A stretch of 64,000 bases of DNA from Cystobasidiopsis lactophilus (taxonomy: Eukaryota; Basidiomycota; Agaricostilbomycetes; Agaricostilbales; Chionosphaeraceae). This document shows, piece by piece, positions 34,226-45,478 of the stretch; the first letter of the stretch is position 1, and each line of letters begins with the position of its first letter. The stretch is from the NCBI GenBank assembly GCA_001599975.1, contig BCIO01000003.1, positions 3,156,677 to 3,220,676 of the forward strand. The letters are read 5' to 3'. The notes under the pieces were generated by a model, which saw nothing but the letters and a program-made list of their open reading frames with translations, searched no databases and was not told the origin of the DNA. Position numbers and translations under genes: made by a program.

Positions 34226-36551
34226 TCAATCGAGAAACTTGCGGGGGATGTCGACATGCTTGGCCCTGATGTATTCTGCAAATGCTTTGCCAAGGTTGTC
34301 CAACCGAACCGTGCTGCTGGTGCCTCGACCGAGCGGGCCGTAGAAGACGAAGTGCACAGCCAGGACCCCCGGAAGCTCGACGCGCTCCAGCCAGTATTCG
34401 GGTCGCCAGTCGACCTCGCCGATGAGCTTGATGAACCGGTCTTTGCTGAGGAAGCTTTTAAGCCACTCGTATTCCTGCGCTGTGTGAACGAACAAGCCGC
34501 AGTTGATATTGGCCCCCTTGTCGCCCGACCTCCCCTGCGCAATGTCACCCAGAGGTGTCGACACCGTTTCGCCGAACGAGGCCAAGTCGACGGGCGAGGC
34601 GGTGTCATAGTCGTGGCGCGGAGCAACTGGCTCGTACTTTGACGGGTGGCCAGCTTTGATGGTCTCCCAAGTTGCTTCTTTGGAGGAGTGAAGAATGGTG
34701 ACAGTCTCGTTCAACTTGTCTTGCTCTATCAGAGCAGGGTAGTAGGCAATGAACGGCAGGGGCTGAGCATTTCGGAAGTCAAAGGTGGCGCTGTGGGCAC
34801 TCTGAGGGGGAGACCGATAAACAATGCAACTCAAAGCTCACCTCATCCCAGGAAAATGATGCATCCAGGTCTCGACGAGCTGTTGAGAACGATTGATGAG
34901 CTTCGTCCGGACGAAGTGAAAAACGTCGGCCGACGTACTGCATCAAGAAGGCGCTTGATAGCCTCCTTCTTAGTCGATTGCGCGGCAACTCTCATGTAGG
35001 TGGTGGCCGCCAGCTGGGAACGAGGATTAGGCTCGGGTATGCCGCAACTGGATCCACCCATCCTAAGCATGAGTGCCAAAGCCAACCAGTACAGACAGCT
35101 GAGCTTACCGTTGAAATTCGAGCTCGTCAAAGTCATCCGTGATGCCCCATCGATCTAGGTTGGCTCTGATTTGGGCTTCTTGAAGGTCGAACTTCTTCGC
35201 AGTGTTCAACCCGACTGCATTGATGGTGTACTCTCCGCAATAACCTGCTCTGTAGAACACCGCGAGTTTCTGCAAAGGCGTGTTTAGCTCATTGGAATGT
35301 ACGAGTTGCGCAAATAAAGGGAAGTCTTACCGTAGTGGGCGGCGGCGGAACTCCTTTGACGCCAGAAACAAAGGCTCTATTCTCCCCTACATCTTCAATC
35401 CTCACACCCGTCAGGTCCGCTTTGACGTCCGAGTTGAGGTAGATGTCGCCTTGAATTTCGTATAATAGCTGTGTCTTGACAATGTCAGCGGTAACGAAGC
35501 CTTTGGCGCTTTCTGCTTTGGTGATAACGCATTGCCCCCGATAGTCGATTTCAGCGATAGGAAATCCAAGATCGACCAAGTCTTGAGTTTCGTAGCGGTC
35601 GAAGCCGGAAAAGTTTCCGCCCGTCTGCACACAATGTCAAAGATGTCTGCATGTCACACGCACGGGACTTACTGAGTAGGCGGAGCATTCTATCAAGTGA
35701 CCACAGACGAGAGCACCGGCCAGCTCGTCATAGTGCGAGTCTGACCAGTTGTGCCACCACCATGCCACTCCGATTGCCAAGGACGCATCCGCTGGCAGCG
35801 CCTTCTGATTCAGGCAGTCCACCTTGGTTCAGAACCACTGAGTCACTCACACACTCGACCACATATGATAATGTCAGCGCCCTGGGAGGATACAGAGGTC
35901 AGCGCGGAAAGCTCCGGTAAAAGGCACGACTCGCCGCTCGCAATCCCGCCACAATAGCACGAGCCCCGCAGTATGCGTTTGCAGAGGTGATGGGTTTGGC
36001 AGGATCGTCTAGAAAATCGGCAGCATGTCTGTCCAACAAAATGTTGGCATTGGCAGAATCAAGATGGACGAGACCAGCAGCTAGGATGTCCCGCGCTTCG
36101 TCGAACAGGTCATCGCCAGACGTGTACGCCACTTTTAAGTTGAGTCCTTTTTCGGTGATCAATCTTAGAACTTCCTCCGCAAGCCGGCGAGGACGAAGTG
36201 CGCCGCCATTGACCACGACCTTCACTTTGTTCTTGGCGATCTCCTCCAGGCTGCACAGAAAACCGTCCATAACGTTTTGTTCGTATCCGGGGTGCTCACC
36301 GGCCCTGGTGCGCTCTGCATTCTGACCGATGTTGAGCTCGGCTAAGGAATCCGCGATGATGGCATCGACGCCAGCTTTGGCCTGGTTGAGCATTTGGTAA
36401 CCAGGATCCACTGAGTCTCCTCAGACACGTTCACTCCTTGGAGATGTGGAGGGCTCTTACTCCATGCGCCGCTGGCGCTGCCAATTCGGCACGGCCGCCG
36501 ATGATCGGAGCCATTGGCCAGGGTGCTTTGACCTTGAACACCATTCGACAT
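34226..36551 (-). CDS. AtuA-like (DUF1446) protein, copy 1
   Basis: About 620 residues in several exons. The N-terminus has RRPCRIGSASGAW. The core has IIADSLAELNIGQ, KVVVNGGALRPRRLAEE, ADFLDDPAKPITSANAY, IICGR, ADASLAIGVAWWWHNW, GHLIECSAY, TGGNFSGFDRYE, LGFPIAEI, QLLYEIQGDIYLNSDV and RIEDVGENRAFVSGVKG. The C-terminal domain has DIAQGRSGDKGANINCGLFV and RVELPGVLAVHFV, matching the AtuA-like ferredoxin-fold domain. The family is named from the Pseudomonas acyclic-terpene utilisation cluster. Its exact biochemical step is not settled, and fungal members are uncharacterised as far as I know. No obvious PTS1 tail (ends KFLD). Divergent from copy 2. Confidence 0.85.
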
Positions 36552-36747
36552 GATTTATTTCGACTGTTTGAGATCAACAGTCAAAGAAGGCAAGGCGCCG
36601 ATGCGATCTTCCTGAGCTGCCGCGCTGACAGATCCCCGCTGCCCCGTCTTGTTCACCCCGCCACGGCACGCCTCAGACGCCTAGGTATGGTCATCTGTCT
36701 TGTCCGAACAAGCAGCACTGAGCAACGCGCATTGGGTCCCGAGAGTC
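36552..36747. promoter_or_regulatory. Shared 196-base promoter of two AtuA-like genes
   Basis: The starts of copies 1 and 2 face away from each other here. So short a gap between paralogues suggests a bidirectional promoter and a common regulator. I saw no binding site I can name. Confidence 0.5.
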
Positions 36748-39332
36748 ATGGCGGACAACCCAGCAAACGCTCCAGCGTCCGGTGGCAAAACGCAAAGGCC
36801 AATCAAAGCAGGTTTCGGAGTCTTTTACAGCCATGCCCTCTTGGCTTTTCAACATCAGGCACTGACAATAGCCACAGATTGCAGCATGTGGCGGCTTTAA
36901 CTGGGATCGATTGTAAGGCGACGTCTGGCGAAGGCGGCTGGTCGAGGTTAACCTGTTGTTCCGACTCCACAGCGATGCCTTGAAGGTTCAAGCCGAATCC
37001 TCGGATGCTGATCTGCTTTTCAATGACTATCTTGCTGTTGGTCTTTGCCCCTTTTCATGCGGAACGGCATTTGCGTGAATAAAAGCGCCGCAGGAGCTGG
37101 CGAGTTTCGCCACTTGCAAACCACCTGCTGGGTGTTAACCATGGTCAATTCAGAACATTGCTTGGCACTCGCTCAGTCAAAAAGATGACCCGGATGCTGG
37201 CTGGGACCGGCGCTTCCTCGACCAGCTCGAATCTGCCGCTGACGCGATTGTGCAGAAAGGCTTGAAGGCATTTGCCCCTCTCTCTTTGTGCCCCGTCTAA
37301 CGTGGGATCTGACGTGTCTCTTACAGCTCATAACAAATGCGGGAGCGTTGAACCCAAGAAAGGTCGCCGAAGCGAGCGCCGACTTGCTCCGCCGCAAGGG
37401 CCTCACGTTGAAGGTCGCTTACTGCCTGGGAGACAACATTATCTCTCGAATCCCAGAAATGACTGCTGCTGGCGAGACTTTTGAGCACCTCGAAGACTCA
37501 ACGCGACACCTCTCGTCTTGGTCATATGCGCCTTTGAGTGCCAACGCATACCAAGGAGCTCGAGGCGTGGTGGCCGCTCTTCGCGGTGGTGCCGATATCA
37601 TCATTGTGTGTTGATGTGAGCATTCAATGGCCTTCTTCTTACCACTCCTTGATCCGCAGACCGGACGCATGACGGACGCCACGCCAGTCATAGCTGCCGC
37701 TGCATGGTGGCATGGCTGGCGCTGGGAAGACTGGGATCAGCTAGCCTGCAGTTTGATGGCGGGACATTTAATTGTGCGGATTATCTCCATCCTTAGCTAA
37801 TGCCAATGGCACTGACGCGCCGCCTCCAGGAATGCGGAAGCTATGTAGGTTTCTTGCCGGCTCATTCTGGCTGCAGCTGATCTCAAGAATTCACCAAAAG
37901 GTGACTGGCGGCAACTTTTCCGGCTTCAAGAGCATCCTCAGCACGTACTGGAACTTCGGTCTGCCGAGTGAGCGCGATGTGGTGTTTGTCTACGGTGCCA
38001 AGATGCTGACAGGCGCTCTAGTCGCCGAGATTAGCTCAGATGGTACCTTCATCATCACCATGAATAAGGCGCCAGGGCTTCACGGAATGGTGACCATTGA
38101 CACTGTCCGATCCCAGCTGCTATACGAAATCCAGGGCGATGTGAGTTGCGGGCCAAGCGCGAATCCTGCCTAATATCAGGTCTAATTTATCGAAGATGTA
38201 TCTGAACCCCGACGTCCAAGCGAACATCAAGCATATGGCGGTTGAGCAGCTTGCACCCGACCGAGTGCGGGTGTCGGGCATCAAGGGTTTGCCTGCCCCT
38301 GACACCACAAAGGTGGCCATCACTGCCCTCGCTGGCTACCAAGCCGAGGCTTGTGTTTTAGGAATCGGTTTGGACATCAAGGAAAAGTTTGAAGCTCTTC
38401 AGTTGCAGATCGAGAAGGGCCTGGGCAGTAACAGAGACAAGTTCGACGTGCTGGATTTCACAGCATATGGGATCGCCAAAGAAAATCCCGAGAGCGAAGC
38501 AGAGGGGACGTCTTACCTTCGCGTCCTCGCCCAAGCGCCGACTCTTGATGCTTTCGGACCGGATCAGAACTTCATGATGGCAGTTTTACACGAAGGCTTG
38601 GGTCACTTTCCGGGGATGTGTTGGAACATGTCAGTCTCTTGCTTGGTGACAGTGCCTGCTCAGCTAACAACTGTTCGGACAGGGACATGCGCCTTGCCAT
38701 ACCCAAACGTTTTATGGATTTCTGGCCGGCGAGGGTCCACCAAAGCAAACTTCCCCTCACCGCCTTTACAGTCGAGGGTCTAGAACTAGCTGTGGAACCT
38801 TTGCCAACCACACAGCTTGTTCTGAAGAGCACAGACGAAGACATCGCCACCGATTTAGAGGCCGACGCTTTTGGAGACACAGTGTTTGGACCCTTAGGCT
38901 GGATTGTGCATGCTCGCTCAGGAGATAAAGGAGGGAGTAAGCGCACCTCACGCCTTTCGCCCAGTCAGCAGCTGAGCTCTTTTACAGACGTCAACGTTGG
39001 CTTCTTTGTCCGACACGAAGACGAATATGACTGGCTCAGACGCTTGCTTAATAAACGCACCATGCGGTGTTTACTAGCCAAGGAGTACGTCGGGGATCGT
39101 ATGGAGCGAGTTGAGCTGCCCAACTTGTGGAGCGTTCATTTTGTGAGTGGCGTGCCACACGGTCCCTCTACGACGCCACCTCACGCCTGTCTTGTAGGTG
39201 CTTCACGACTACTTGGGTACGGGAGTTGCAGCCACCAAAAGGCTGGACAACCTTGGTAAAGGGACTGCGGAGTTTCTGCGCTCCCGATTCGTACACATCC
39301 CCGTCAAATTTCTCGAGCGCGGCAAGATCTGA
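36748..39332 (+). CDS. AtuA-like (DUF1446) protein, copy 2
   Basis: About 640 residues. Early exons are 36748-36811, 36885-36912, 36973-37036, 37094-37131 and 37177-37267. Together they read KTQRPIKAACGGFNWDRF, then DADLLFNDYLAELASFATC, then DDPDAGWDRRFLDQLE in frame. The core has LITNAGALNPRKVAE, LSANAYQGARGVVAALRGG, TGRMTDATPVIAAAAWWHGW, GHLIECGSYVTGGNFSGFK, QLLYEIQGDMYLNPDV and RVRVSGIKGLPAP. The C-terminal domain has GWIVHARSGDKGG, VNVGFFVRHEDEYDWL and RVELPNLWSVHFV. The common CGR of the family is TGR here. The gene looks intact only after removing about a dozen introns. It ends 113 bases from DPM2. Confidence 0.83.
37268..37326 (+). other. Probable GC-AG intron in AtuA-like copy 2
   Basis: The preceding exon ends ...GGC TTG AAG, and the next resumes CTC ATA ACA AAT GCG (LITNAG). 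The boundary is GCATTT...TTACAG, 59 bases, phase 0. Reading through meets a TAA after ten codons. A GT start further in would leave a 32-base intron, shorter than any other here. Confidence 0.55.
37830..37844 (+). other. 15-base microexon in AtuA-like copy 2
   Basis: The exon encodes Glu-Cys-Gly-Ser-Tyr between two 56-base introns (37774-37829 and 37845-37900). It completes the family motif GHLIEC...TGGNFSGF, which copy 1 encodes as GHLIECSAYSTGGNFSGF. Confidence 0.8.
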
Positions 39333-39445
39333 TTTCATTAGATTTCCCTGTATCTCTTCTAGTCAGGAGGGTGGGTTTGAATTTGGCAAGACGCCTGGAA
39401 AGCGCACCTCGGCTCGAACGCGACCCAATGCATCAGACTCTGGGC

Positions 39446-39856
39446 TCATGCCGTCTTGGAGAGTCCCAGCTTGCCAGCCTTCTGAGCTTCTAAGCGCTTT
39501 TTATCAGCCCGAATAACAAGAATCTGCCCCCTCGGATGTCAGACAGGCGAGAGGGTCACTTGAAAAGCAAGGCCTGCTCACCCCGGTAGTGATGCCGACG
39601 GTCGTCAACCCGAGCACGAGAAGTGAGATTGGTATCTTGACTGCCCAAATGCGATGAGGGAAGAGAGCAGTGGCCGGATGATCAGGTGGAAAGAGCGGCT
39701 TCCGACGACGCAGCGCAAATCAGACGCGCAGATAGCTCCAAAAGCAGTTCCTAAACTGACCAAAACCAACACCCATAGCGTATAGTAGGCAAATGAGGCA
39801 CAGGTCGCCAAGAGAAGAAGCCCTTTGCTCATGAGTTGGTCATGGCTGGAAGGCAA
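39446..39856 (-). CDS. DPM2: Dolichol-phosphate mannose synthase regulatory subunit 2
   Basis: Three exons (39767-39856, 39582-39698, then to 39446) give about 94 residues, the family's usual size of 84-95. The first membrane helix has LLLLATCASFAYYTLWVL, followed by PLFPPDHPATALFPHRIWAV, the DPM2 loop that animal members read as PF-x-x-x-H...LP. The second helix is IPISLLVLGLTTVGITTG, then a basic tail ending AGKLGLSKTA. Role: small ER membrane protein that stabilises the Dpm1 catalytic subunit, also reported in GPI-GlcNAc transferase. The match depends on removing a 68-base intron (39699-39766). Convergent with AtuA-like copy 2. Confidence 0.8.
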
Positions 39857-40014
39857 CTTGTTTACCGCAAAGGAGGGTAGAGGCCGCCGCGACGGCCTGG
39901 CAGGATTCTCCCGCTCCGAAGCAGGCTGGCAACCCAGAATCTGTTATCCCTTCTAGGAAGCCCAACATTGCAAGATTAAAACGAGAAGCCCTTATACATC
40001 TAACATTTTCGCGA

Positions 40015-43000
40015 TTACAAGGAATCTCCGCCGAACGACTTGGTGATAACCCCGTCTCGGTACTTATACCCATTGGTCTTGAACAGAGAAGACTTGAGGA
40101 ACGGATCGAGGTCGTACTGCTCCAAGTCTTTCGCGCGCTCCTCCAGCTCGGACACCTTGATGTCGATTTGCTGTGGCGCCTCGCTGTACTTGAAAGTATG
40201 GTAGCGGACCTGCACAGCGCTTGCATCAGAAAGGCCTCGGGAAGAACAGGGACGCAGAGAACCCACCTTGTCCTTGACAATTTGGCCGAGCAGGAAGGAC
40301 AGGAGCTCGTCCGAGTCTTGTGTGCCGCGAACGTACTTGCGGAACGACTGCGAGGTGAACGATCACTGAGCAAGGAAATTACTGTTGAAATGGCGCGGCT
40401 GCTCACCCGCTCGAGCTGCTTCTTGATGGACATCTTTTGTGCGCTGATGAAGGAGAAGATGGCGGCGCTGATGGCCAAGTCGATGTCGCTGCTCCTGACA
40501 AACTCGCGCAAGTGCATGCGAGCGCTGGCCTCGGCCATGCGGATCATCGACTCGAGGTGGCGAACTGTGATCGGGTACGACCCAGTGGTGAGCGATTCGC
40601 GACGAAGGTCGGCATAAAGCCTAGACAGCTTGTCTTGATCGAGGTGGTGGAGCTTGGGCTTGACACGCTCTTTGGCGTACTGGATGTACTTGCGGAGCAT
40701 GTCTTGAGGGATGATCTATGCACGAAGACCAGCAATCAAGACTGAGTCTGGACAGCACTAGAATTCGATCACGCACCTCCGCATCAAGCGAAGTGGCAAC
40801 ATTGACCTCGTCGACTTCTTTGTCGAAGTCGGGATGCGAGCGCAAGTGGGAGCCGACCACGAACTTGGCCAGCATCTCGTCAATCATGGGGTCGACCGTG
40901 TCCTTGACGACGCAGGTCAAGTCAAAACGTGACAAGATGGGCTCAGTGAGCTCCACGTTCTGGCTGAAAGGCTTGCGAACGTCGTAGCGGCCGCCGATGG
41001 GATTGGCAGCTGCGATGATGGCGCAGCGGGCTTGCAAGGTCGTCACAATGCCGGCCTTGGAGATCGAAATAGACTGCTGTTCCATTGCCTGTGGATGCAT
41101 AGGTTGTGGACACCACTCGAGAGGCTAAGGGGTAAGCTGCCACCCACCTCGTGGATTGAAGTTCGGTCCTGGTCGTTCATCTTGTCAAACTCGTCGATCA
41201 AGCAGACGCCTTTGTCGGCAAGGACAAGCGCTCCGCCTTCGAGGGCCCATTCGCGGGTGACAGGATCCTTGCGCACGCTGGCGGTTAAACCGACGGCGGA
41301 AGCGCCTTGGCCAGTGGCGAACACGGCGCGATGGGAGGTTTTCTCGACATACTTGAGGAACTGAGACTTGGCCGTACCGGGGTCACCGAGGAGGAGGACG
41401 TTAATGTCACCTCTGATGCGATGCTTGCGATTGATATCTTTGGATACGCCGCCGAACAAGGCGAGGGCTAGCGCGGTTCGGATGTCCTCGTGGCCGTAGA
41501 TGGAGGGCGCGATGGACTTGATGATGCGCTTGCCGATGCGCTCGTCCCGGGCCAAAGCGCGGATTGCCTTTTCGTCCTCTTCGGTCAGGCGGTAGGCCGA
41601 GAACTGGTCCTCCTTCTTGTTGATGTGGTTGGCCTCAAGGACAGTGGAGAAGACTGGAAAGCCGTTCTTGATGTTGAGCGCGGTGTCAAAGTTGTTGCGG
41701 TAGACGCCCGTGACCTCCTGCAAGCCTTCATGAGGATGTGATATGATTTGAAGAGGCAGGGACACCTACCACTTCTTCGCCTGGTTTGGCGGCGTCGATC
41801 AAGTCCCAGAGCAAGACCACTTCGCGGTGGCGCGGCAGCCGACCAGCGGGCACCGTGCCGGGTGACTCTTGCAAGGTCATGCGCTGGTAGTTCCGGTAGA
41901 CGGTCTAGCTCTCGAATGTCAGCCTTCTAATTCGTTCCATCGCCCAGAAAAAAGTCAACACACCTGCTCAGAGTTGACGGTGAAGGGACCGCGGGAGTTG
42001 CACGACGAGCAAAAGCTGATCTTGACTTCGGAGTTGGCGTCTTGGTAGATGGGGCCCAAGACCTCGCCACACTTGCCGCAGTCGAACTTGACGTACTTGA
42101 GCTGGGGGAAGACGCCAGTGCGACGGGTGACGACGCCGGACACGCGTACCAAGGCGTCCAGGTGGGTCTGACGCAGGTCGCGGAGGGAGTAGGAAGTGGG
42201 CAGGTCGGTGATGCGGACGTGCACCTCGGCGTGGATGCGCTCGTAGTCGGGGTAATAGAGCTTGACGGCGTCGAGGGCAACAGTGTCAAAGTAGCCGAGC
42301 ATGGTGGTGGGGCAATTGGCGAGGAAGTAGGCCAGGATGGCCTTGGAGTCGGAGAGGTGCATGAAGGAAACTTCGAGGGACTCTGAGTTGACTTCACCGA
42401 GCGCCTTGATGCGCTGGCCATAGACGGACGAGCCAGACTCGTCGACGTAAGTCATGAGGAAATGGCGGAACTCGCGGACGATGGTGCGGCGGACGGCGTC
42501 GCTTTCGATCCACTCCTTCAAGCTGTTGGCCTTGATATCGGACAGTTGTTCCAATGGCAGCTCCTGTGGTGCATCTCGGTCAGAAAAACGCGTCCAACAT
42601 GCAAGGAGGAGGGCAACACACCTCGTCCAGCGGGTCCTCGTCCCCGGCAATCTCGTCGTAAGCCCGGCGCCGGCGCCTGCGAGCCAACAAGTTGCCAATA
42701 TCATCGGGCTCGCTGTCGGTGACCAAGAAGTCGGGCCTGCGAGCTCGGCGGCGGCCAGCAGCCGGAGCGTCGCGTCCCTCTCGCTTGTCTCTGCGGTCCA
42801 TTCTCTTCTCGACTTGACGGCGCGTGGCTGCGTCCATGGCCTCGAACTCCTCATCATCGTTCAAGTCGCGCTCGTCGTAGACGTCCAATTTGACGTTCTC
42901 GTTGTAATCGCTGTGATTCGTTCGTCCGTAAATTTATTGCGCTCACACGACGTGCAAAGCAGAGAGAAAGGCAACGCACTTGAGATAGCCGCCATCCTCG

Positions 43001-43197
43001 TCAAACAGGTCTTCGCCTTCAGCGTCCGAGCCTGCCAGCGGGCCATCGTCCACGTCGTCGAAGCCTTCGAGGTCAGAGGCGTCTGAAGTGAAAGGCAAAG
43101 GAGGGGACGAGGGCGGGAGCGACGAGGCGGACTGGCCGCTCGGCTGGGGTGCTTCAGCTGCTTCTTGGTCGCGCCTTCTCTTCGCTGGCGACACCAT
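40015..43197 (-). CDS. MCM2: DNA replication licensing factor MCM2
   Basis: About 925 residues in roughly eight exons. The N-terminus is acidic and disordered, starting [14 protein letters not shown], with [20 protein letters not shown], typical of MCM2. The four-Cys zinc finger is [10 protein letters not shown]...[10 protein letters not shown]. The AAA core has Walker [22 protein letters not shown], Walker [28 protein letters not shown] and the arginine finger [10 protein letters not shown]. The end has [11 protein letters not shown]-like helices and finishes FGGDSL. Role: subunit of the MCM2-7 helicase, target of Dbf4-dependent kinase, also a histone H3-H4 chaperone through its N-terminus. 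A palindromic TTCGCGAA lies about 190 bases upstream. Confidence 0.96.
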
Positions 43198-43686
43198 ACT
43201 GTGCTTGCAGAGTGGAAGATGCGGATGAACAGAGGCCGAGGACGCGACTTTAATAATTTAGCCCCCTTGACCCCCCGTCAGCAAGCCCTCTCCTTCTTCC
43301 TCTGTCTGTCTGCTTCCACGGCGGCCATTTTGAGAGGCTGACCACCGCTCGAAAAGGTGCAGACTCCCAACAGAACGATCCTATTCGCGAAAAGTGACCG
43401 ACATGCGCACGAACTTGGGCTCCCTGCTTGCGTCTTGGTCTCAGTGTGGATGCCGGATGCCTTCCAGCTTGTTAATCCGCCTTCAGACAGCTCGAGCGAG
43501 GTACTCTAGCCAAGCCAGTCCTCATCTAATCAGTCAAATGCAGGCGCGTAAGGCGTGGCCAACCAAGACAGGGACGCACATGCTTGCCTGCCGCACGAAC
43601 GTTGGCCTGCTAGTTTGCTCTCGGGAAGCAAATTTGACGGTCTTCATCCCTTCTTCTGCTCCATCAACTTCTCAGAACCTCGCGAA
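43198..43686. promoter_or_regulatory. Divergent promoter region, MCM2 / RNase T2
   Basis: 489 bases between two divergent starts. The only motif I can point to is TTCGCGAAAA at 43384-43393. Short open frames in it are not protein-like. Confidence 0.45.
43384..43393. promoter_or_regulatory. Possible G1/S (SBF/MBF-type) site
   Basis: TTCGCGAAAA contains the palindrome TTCGCGAA and the core CGCGAAA, which matches the yeast SCB-type element (CRCGAAA). It lies 187-196 bases upstream of the MCM2 start. Fungal MCM genes are commonly G1/S-regulated. Function here is inferred from the motif and position only. Confidence 0.4.
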
Positions 43687-44999
43687 ATGCTTCAACTGTC
43701 GCTTCTCGCAGTTTTGTCCCTTTTGAGCGCCTCGGCCTCTGCTCAGTCTGGCCCGCTCTACCCCAATCTGCAACCTCAGAACCACACTTGCGTCTTGCAA
43801 ACGCCCATGATGTCTTGTTCTGATCAGGCCAATGCTTCACCACCTTCGGTCGATGTCTGCTGCACCGAGACTTTTGGCGGGCTGCTCCTCAGCACCCAAT
43901 TTTGGTCGACGTACACTGGCCTCGAAAACCAGGGCCAGCTTTTGCCGGAGAAGACTTGGACTCTCCATGGCCTATGGCCCGACTTCTGCAACGGCAGGTG
44001 GGTCTGATTAAAAACTCCAGTGAACGTGGCGTTGCTCACTGTTTCGCGTTTGCTCACAGCTACACCCAATACTGTGATCTGTCGAGGCAATACGACCCTG
44101 TCCCTGCGCCAAACACCACCAATGGCCTCCCGAACGGCACGGTCGTCCCACCTTACACCGGAGCAGGCGTCGACACTTTCATCAAGGACTTTGGCCGCTT
44201 GGACTTGCTCCAATGGATGAACACCTACTGGGTCAACCAGGGCGCTTCTAATGTGGACTTCTGGGGACATGAGGTGAGGAATCTGGCTGTCCTGTTAACC
44301 CGTCTTCTCAACTGTTCTCCCTTGCAGTTCTCCAAGCATGCGACATGCTACTCGTGAGGAGCAAGGCGGCTTGATCTGTGTGCTCACTTTCTCATCCTCT
44401 TCTTCTCAGGACTTTTCAAAAAGAGTGCTACGGGCCGAATTACCAAAACCATTCTGAAGTCATCGACTTTTTCGAGGTCCGTCGATGCGCTAACTTTCGA
44501 TAACGACTTCTAAGTGCGATGGATGCCCTGCAGACTGCCATTGCTGCATACAAGCGGCTGCCTACATACGACTGGCTCGCTAATGCCTCTATCGTTCCTG
44601 TGAGTGGATTTTGACTCTGATTGGCCCCGAGTGCCACTGACCTCTTGCAGTCCAACTCGACCACTTACAAGTTGACAGATATTCAAGACGTCTTGATTAA
44701 GCGTTTTGGGGCACAGCCTTATGTGAGGCCTTTCTCTCACACTTATGATGGGCTCGGCGGGCCGCTCATCCACAAGCCAGATCGGGTGCACTGGACCTGC
44801 CTACAACACGACAGCAGCTGGTGCTGGCAGCACAGACAAGGGAAAGACTGTGCTTTCGGAGGTGTGGTATTACTACCACGCCCTTGGACGTCCCCAAGAC
44901 CTCGACTACACGCCAGTCGGTGCCGGCAGCTTCAACACCACCTGCGCCCAGACCATCACCTACCCCGAGCCGGCGACTGGGAGCGTTCGATCCTCGTAA
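43687..44999 (+). CDS. Secreted ribonuclease T2
   Basis: The start LQLSLLAVLSLLSASASAQ is a clear signal peptide. Both active-site blocks are present: TWTLHGLWPDFC (CAS I) and FWGHEFSKHATC (CAS II, joined across an intron at about 44.27-44.33 kb), with the catalytic His residues in place. Many Cys residues and N-x-S/T sequons fit a secreted glycoprotein. Introns near 44.0, 44.36, 44.48, 44.6 and 44.72 kb give about 340 residues. Role: base-nonspecific RNA cleavage through a 2',3'-cyclic intermediate, in the vacuole or outside the cell. The end at TGSVRSS follows conserved C-terminal sequence with TTCAQTITYPEP. Confidence 0.92.
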
Positions 45000-45478
45000 A
45001 TACGAAAGAAAGAAGCGGGTTCATACATTGCATTAAAAGAGCGGGATTCGCAGACTTGTGTTCATGGGGAAGGAGCGGCGAAGTATTGTGGTCATGTCCA
45101 GGTTCTAAGAGGGCAAGGTATGACAGAATTGATGATATTGCAAGGTAGGAATGGAGAGTCAATGCACAGATTTGCGACGGCACCAACGACCGCAACTTTT
45201 GCCACCAAGTGAAGAGCAAGCAAAGGCGTGTGGACGAATGGAAGTCGTTGGATAGACGTGAACTCGCGGGTATAGAGGAAGACTTGTATCCACAGGAAGA
45301 AAAGGCTGGTAGGGATGAAAGGCATAGCTGTACAGACGAAGAGGAGAAGAGAGGGAGCATGGCGAAGTTTCACAAGCAGGCCGAAGATTCAGTGTACGTG
45401 GCCGACAGCGAGTTTTAAGCTGTACATTTAAAAAGCTTTAAGAAGTAGCCAAGAGATGGAGGGAAGAGTCGACGCACT
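45000..45478. other. Convergent intergenic region
   Basis: 479 bases between the RNase T2 stop and the stop of the unrecognised minus-strand gene. Open frames of up to 134 codons on the minus strand look non-coding. Nothing else was seen. Confidence 0.4.
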
